A DNA stretch of 7,738 bases from Fimimonas sp963619835 (GTDB lineage Bacteria > Bacillota > Clostridia > Christensenellales > CAG-314). Shown here in pieces: positions 4,808 through 7,738 of this stretch. Position numbers and translations under genes: made by a program. The stretch lies in assembly GCA_963619835.1 (NCBI GenBank), contig CAVEYD010000048.1, positions 1 through 7,738 of the forward strand. Direction: 5' to 3'. The notes under the pieces are model-generated. The model saw only the letters and a program-made list of their open reading frames with translations, did no database searches and was not told the origin of the DNA. Each line of letters opens with the position of its first letter. The first letter of the stretch is position 1.

Positions 4808-5596
4808 TTAAAGTTGTTGAACAAGAAAATTTAAACAACGTGATTTAAAATCCGGAGCTTCGTCGTAAACCGCGTGTCCATAATCGCTGTAAAGATACAT
4901 TTGACAATTTAGCATTTTTGCTATCTGCTTTGAACCCTGCGACGTTACCACTTTGTCTTCGCTTGAACCCAAAACAAGTACCGGGCAAACAATTTTGTTA
5001 AGTTGCTTTTTGCAATCGAACGTTAAACACGCTTTAGCCAATATTAAAAATTTTTCGTATTCACTTGGTAGTATTCCCAAATTTGACGAAACGATTGTAT
5101 CTTTGTATAAATCTAACGTGCGAGAAGAATAGATGCTTTGCGCAAAACTGTTTAACAACCCAAACTCGTCCTTGCTACTTGCTAAACTTATCCATTTGTT
5201 TATGACGTTAGCAAACGTTTTGTTTTGTTTACAAAGTGTTGAAGCAAGAATCATTTTGTTGACAAGTTGCGGATAATCAATTGCAAGTTGCATGGCTATC
5301 ATTCCGCCTTGCGACGCGCCAAAAATATCGGCTTTATCTAAACCGATAAAGTTCATTGCCTTTGCTGTATCACATGCCATATCTTTGACGGAATAACCTT
5401 CTTTGATATTTTTTGCACGATCAAAAACATATATAGTGTAAATATCGGTAAAACTTGCGTAACTCTGTTCTATTTGCTTTGCAAGGGGCATTACGCTGTG
5501 CACGGAAAGTCCGGGTAAAATTACATAATTTTTCTTACCTTTACCAAACACAAGATAATCCATCTGCAAATTGTCTGTTTGTACTGTTTTAATCAT
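4808..5596 (-). CDS. Alpha/beta hydrolase
   Basis: A 262-residue single-domain alpha/beta hydrolase-fold enzyme, of usual length and without a signal peptide, so cytoplasmic. The oxyanion region is VILPGLS (25-31). The nucleophile elbow GASQGG is at 93-98 with Ser95. The acid is probably Asp214 (GSSEDKVV) after the strand CPVLVLG, and the catalytic His241 is in DYGHAVYDEAP. The triad is therefore complete. The substrate cannot be read from sequence; esterase, lipase-like and C-C hydrolase activities share this pattern. The start at 5596 lies 24 nt after the guaA stop with no terminator or promoter between, so it is probably the second gene of a guaA operon. Its leader (TTTTTTAAACAACAAAG...) has no good Shine-Dalgarno, unlike most genes here, so translation may be weak or depend on guaA. 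Confidence 0.88.
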   Translation of the reverse strand: MIKTVQTDNLQMDYLVFGKGKKNYVILPGLSVHSVMPLAKQIEQSYASFTDIYTIYVFDRAKNIKEGYSVKDMACDTAKAMNFIGLDKADIFGASQGGMIAMQLAIDYPQLVNKMILASTLCKQNKTFANVINKWISLASSKDEFGLLNSFAQSIYSSRTLDLYKDTIVSSNLGILPSEYEKFLILAKACLTFDCKKQLNKIVCPVLVLGSSEDKVVTSQGSKQIAKMLNCQMYLYSDYGHAVYDEAPDFKSRCLNFLVQQL

Positions 5597-5620
5597 TTTA
5601 GAACTTTGTTGTTTAAAAAA

Positions 5621-7150
5621 TTATTCCCACTCAATAGTAGCAGGCGGCTTTCCCGTAATGTCGTACACAACGCGACTTACACCTTTTACTTCGTTTACTA
5701 TTCTGCTTGAAACAATATCCAAAACTTCATACGGTATGTGGGCATATTCACAAGTCATAAAGTCACTTGTAATTACCGCACGCAAAGCAACTACATAATT
5801 GTAAGTACGTCCGTCTCCCATAACGCCTACAGTGCGCATGTTGGTTAAAACAGCAAAATATTGACCGTACTTTAGCCCTGCTTTTTCAAGCTCCTGGCGG
5901 TAAATGTAGTCAGCATCACGCAAAATGTTTAATCTATCTTCGGTGATTTCGCCAAGACATCTAACGGCAAGCCCCGGACCGGGGAAGGGTTGACGAGAAA
6001 CTAATTTTTCATCCAAACCAAGCTTGCGACCAATTGCACGAACTTCGTCCTTAAAAAGAGAACGCAAAGGCTCTACCAAACCGATAAATTTAGTGTCTTT
6101 AGGCAAGCCACCGACATTGTGGTGAGATTTAATTACAGCTCCGGTTGTCAATCCGCTTTCGACGACGTCCGGATAAATTGTGCCCTGTGCCAAAAAACTT
6201 CCTGCAAACTTTGCACTTTCTTCTTCGAAAACACGAACAAATTCTTCACCGATGATTTTGCGTTTACGTTCCGGATCGGTTACGCCTTGAAGTTTCGTCA
6301 AAAATCGTTCTGCTGCATTGACTCTTACAAAATTAAGAGATTTTCCGCTAAAAGCAGATTGAATTTCGTCACCTTCGTTTTTACGCATCATACCATGATC
6401 AACAAAAATACAAGTTAGTTGATTTGGAATAGCTTTTTCCAAAATTGCCGCACAGACAGAGCTATCTACTCCACCGCTTAAACCCAAGACAACTTGCTTG
6501 TTGCCCACTTGCTTACGGATGCGAACAATTTCTTCTTGAATAAAATCGTCCATGTTGTAACTGCCTTGTGCATGGCAAACTTCAAACAAAAAGTTGTGTA
6601 AAATATCTTTTCCTTGTACGGAACGTTCTACTTCCGGATGGAATTGAACTGCATACAATTTTTTTTCATCGTTGCCCATTGCCGCAACAGGACAATTTTC
6701 TGTATGCGCCAAAGGGGTAAACCCTTGCGGAAGTTGCGTTACGCAATCGGTGTGACTCATTAACGTAAGCGTTTTAGAGGATACACCATTAAAAATAGGA
6801 CTTTTTTTGTCTAAATATGTTGTAATTGTGCCATATTCACTTGTTTTACATGGCTCTACCATTCCGCCCAAAGTGTAACTCATGAGCTGCATTCCATAGC
6901 AAATACCCAAAATAGGGATTCCAAGTTGAAACAATTCTACGGAAGCATGCGGAGAGTTTTCGTTGTACACACTGTGTGGGCCACCTGTTAATATAATGCC
7001 TATCGGAGCAATTTCTTTGATCTTTTCAACGGGTGTGTTACCTGCCAGAATTTGAGAAAATACTTTTTGTTCACGAACTCTACGAGCAATCAACTCTTTG
7101 TACTGTCCGCCAAAATCTAAAACTAATACTGTTTGTTCCTTATTCATCAA
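5621..7150 (-). CDS. guaA: GMP synthase (glutamine-hydrolysing)
   Basis: A 509-residue complete GuaA, which converts XMP to GMP with ATP and glutamine in purine synthesis (cytoplasmic). The N-terminal class I glutamine amidotransferase domain (about 8-190) has the oxyanion motif TGGPHSVY (55-62), nucleophile Cys84 in GICYGMQ, and His171/Glu173 in HPEVE. The ATP-pyrophosphatase domain (about 195-390) has the P-loop LGLSGGVDSS (222-231). The C-terminal XMP-binding and dimerisation domain contains SRQPFPGPGLAVR (385-397) and ends with the typical KPPATIEWE. All key residues are present. Two adjacent ATG codons (7150 and 7147) both fit an AGGTGAG site upstream; I use the first. Regulation: no purine riboswitch is recognisable in the leader, and the only promoter candidate is weak (TTTACA, 17 bp, TAAAAA at 7226-7254, minus strand). 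The alpha/beta hydrolase gene follows after 24 nt. Confidence 0.98.
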   Translation of the reverse strand: MMNKEQTVLVLDFGGQYKELIARRVREQKVFSQILAGNTPVEKIKEIAPIGIILTGGPHSVYNENSPHASVELFQLGIPILGICYGMQLMSYTLGGMVEPCKTSEYGTITTYLDKKSPIFNGVSSKTLTLMSHTDCVTQLPQGFTPLAHTENCPVAAMGNDEKKLYAVQFHPEVERSVQGKDILHNFLFEVCHAQGSYNMDDFIQEEIVRIRKQVGNKQVVLGLSGGVDSSVCAAILEKAIPNQLTCIFVDHGMMRKNEGDEIQSAFSGKSLNFVRVNAAERFLTKLQGVTDPERKRKIIGEEFVRVFEEESAKFAGSFLAQGTIYPDVVESGLTTGAVIKSHHNVGGLPKDTKFIGLVEPLRSLFKDEVRAIGRKLGLDEKLVSRQPFPGPGLAVRCLGEITEDRLNILRDADYIYRQELEKAGLKYGQYFAVLTNMRTVGVMGDGRTYNYVVALRAVITSDFMTCEYAHIPYEVLDIVSSRIVNEVKGVSRVVYDITGKPPATIEWE

Positions 7151-7633
7151 CTCACCTACTTACCAATTTTCGAATCTTACTCTGTACCGACAAATATATT
7201 TTTTTCTATTTACAAGTGATTTATTTTTTTAAAAACAACGTTGAACTTTGTAAAAATACCGCCAACTGCATCACACAAACGTCACAAAAGCCACACACTC
7301 AAACCTGCCATAAATTTTTGACACTTAGCAGATTGCTCCGTACTTATTTCAATTTGTGAGATTTTTTAGACGAGTGACTATCATTACTTTCTACAAAGAT
7401 ATTAAAACCCGTTTTAAGCAAAAATGTCAAAAAAAGCATGAACCTACACTTTTTTTTCAACAAAAACAATATAACACCATCACAAATCGCTGTCAACTTT
7501 TTACAACAAACATACCCGATTAGCTTTTTTTTAGACAAATACGTTTTTGCTTTTTTAACACTTTAATTAGACGACAAAAATTGATTCAAAAAAGCAACTA
7601 AAATAAAAAAACAAAACCCTTCGTAAAAAACAG
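7151..7633. other. Long AT-rich intergenic region between guaA and tRNA-fMet
   Basis: About 480 bp without a convincing gene. It lies between the divergent guaA and tRNA-fMet. Nearest guaA is its ribosome binding site and a weak minus-strand promoter candidate (7226-7254). A tract at about 7258-7316 is strongly strand-asymmetric: many C and few G on the plus strand, hence G/T-rich on the guaA-sense strand. A small hairpin AGCA-GAT-TGCT lies at about 7328. The 7344-7538 minus-strand frame starts with TTG, has no ribosome binding site and is poly-Lys low complexity, so I do not call it. I recognise no purine riboswitch, T-box, 6S, SRP or tmRNA signature. Confidence 0.6.
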
Positions 7634-7662
7634 TTGACAAAAACGTTAATGTGTTGTATAGT
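7634..7662 (+). promoter_or_regulatory. Near-consensus promoter of tRNA-fMet
   Basis: A perfect -35 TTGACA (7634-7639), a 17 bp spacer and -10 TATAGT (7657-7662). It lies 27 bp upstream of the mature tRNA 5' end and follows an A-rich stretch that could act as an UP element. This is the expected strength for a stable-RNA gene. Confidence 0.92.
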
Positions 7663-7689
7663 ACATTAGCATTGTTGATATGCATATAT

Positions 7690-7738
<49 letters not shown>

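Noticed and set aside
6119..6418. 99-residue plus-strand frame
   Set aside because: Antisense to guaA, whose identity is certain; composition reflects the complement of guaA codons.
7151..7400. Purine riboswitch before guaA
   Set aside because: The expected conserved loop motifs and closing stem are not found on the guaA-sense strand.
7344..7538. 64-residue minus-strand frame in the intergenic region
   Set aside because: TTG start, no ribosome binding site, Lys/Phe-rich product derived from A and T runs, no family resemblance.

Overview
The window is AT-rich bacterial chromosome with strong AGGAGG-type ribosome binding sites, canonical sigma-A promoters (TTGACA/TATAAT-like with 17 bp spacers) and U-tract hairpin terminators. 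Together with the gene families (short two-gene CHR transporter, PflX-like radical SAM protein, a FakA/YloV-derived domain protein, an XRE regulator), this suggests a low-GC Bacillota, most likely a Clostridia-like anaerobe. This lineage call is inference; no 16S or other marker is present.

Layout, left to right. Positions 18-89 hold four perfect copies of GGGTACGCA spaced exactly 21 bp apart, possibly the right end of an IS21-type insertion sequence lying mostly outside the window. A tRNA-Ala(CGC) gene and a bidirectional terminator follow. On the minus strand come a CrtO-like acyltransferase-family membrane protein (442-1014) and, upstream of it behind a terminator, a 66-residue XRE-type regulator with its own good promoter (1132-1332). 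Further right, also on the minus strand, are a translationally coupled pair of short CHR (chromate transporter family) proteins (1522-2960) and a PflX-like radical SAM protein (3071-3964).

At about 4.0 kb, back-to-back promoters drive the radical SAM gene leftward and, rightward, an 88-residue protein that looks like the isolated middle domain of fatty acid kinase FakA/YloV. The latter is the only plus-strand protein gene. A perfect bidirectional terminator separates it from a convergent 78-residue membrane protein gene. Then come an alpha/beta hydrolase (4808-5596) and guaA, GMP synthase (5621-7150), which are tightly spaced and probably co-transcribed on the minus strand. About 480 bp of gene-free AT-rich DNA follows, then a near-consensus promoter and the first two thirds of the initiator tRNA-fMet, cut by the window end.

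Most genes are housekeeping or single-function and do not form one obvious pathway. The parts most deserving a second look are the 21-bp-phased repeat array, the stand-alone FakA-middle-domain protein with an altered metal-site residue, the acidic tail on one CHR subunit, and the CrtO-like gene with no carotenoid genes in the window.
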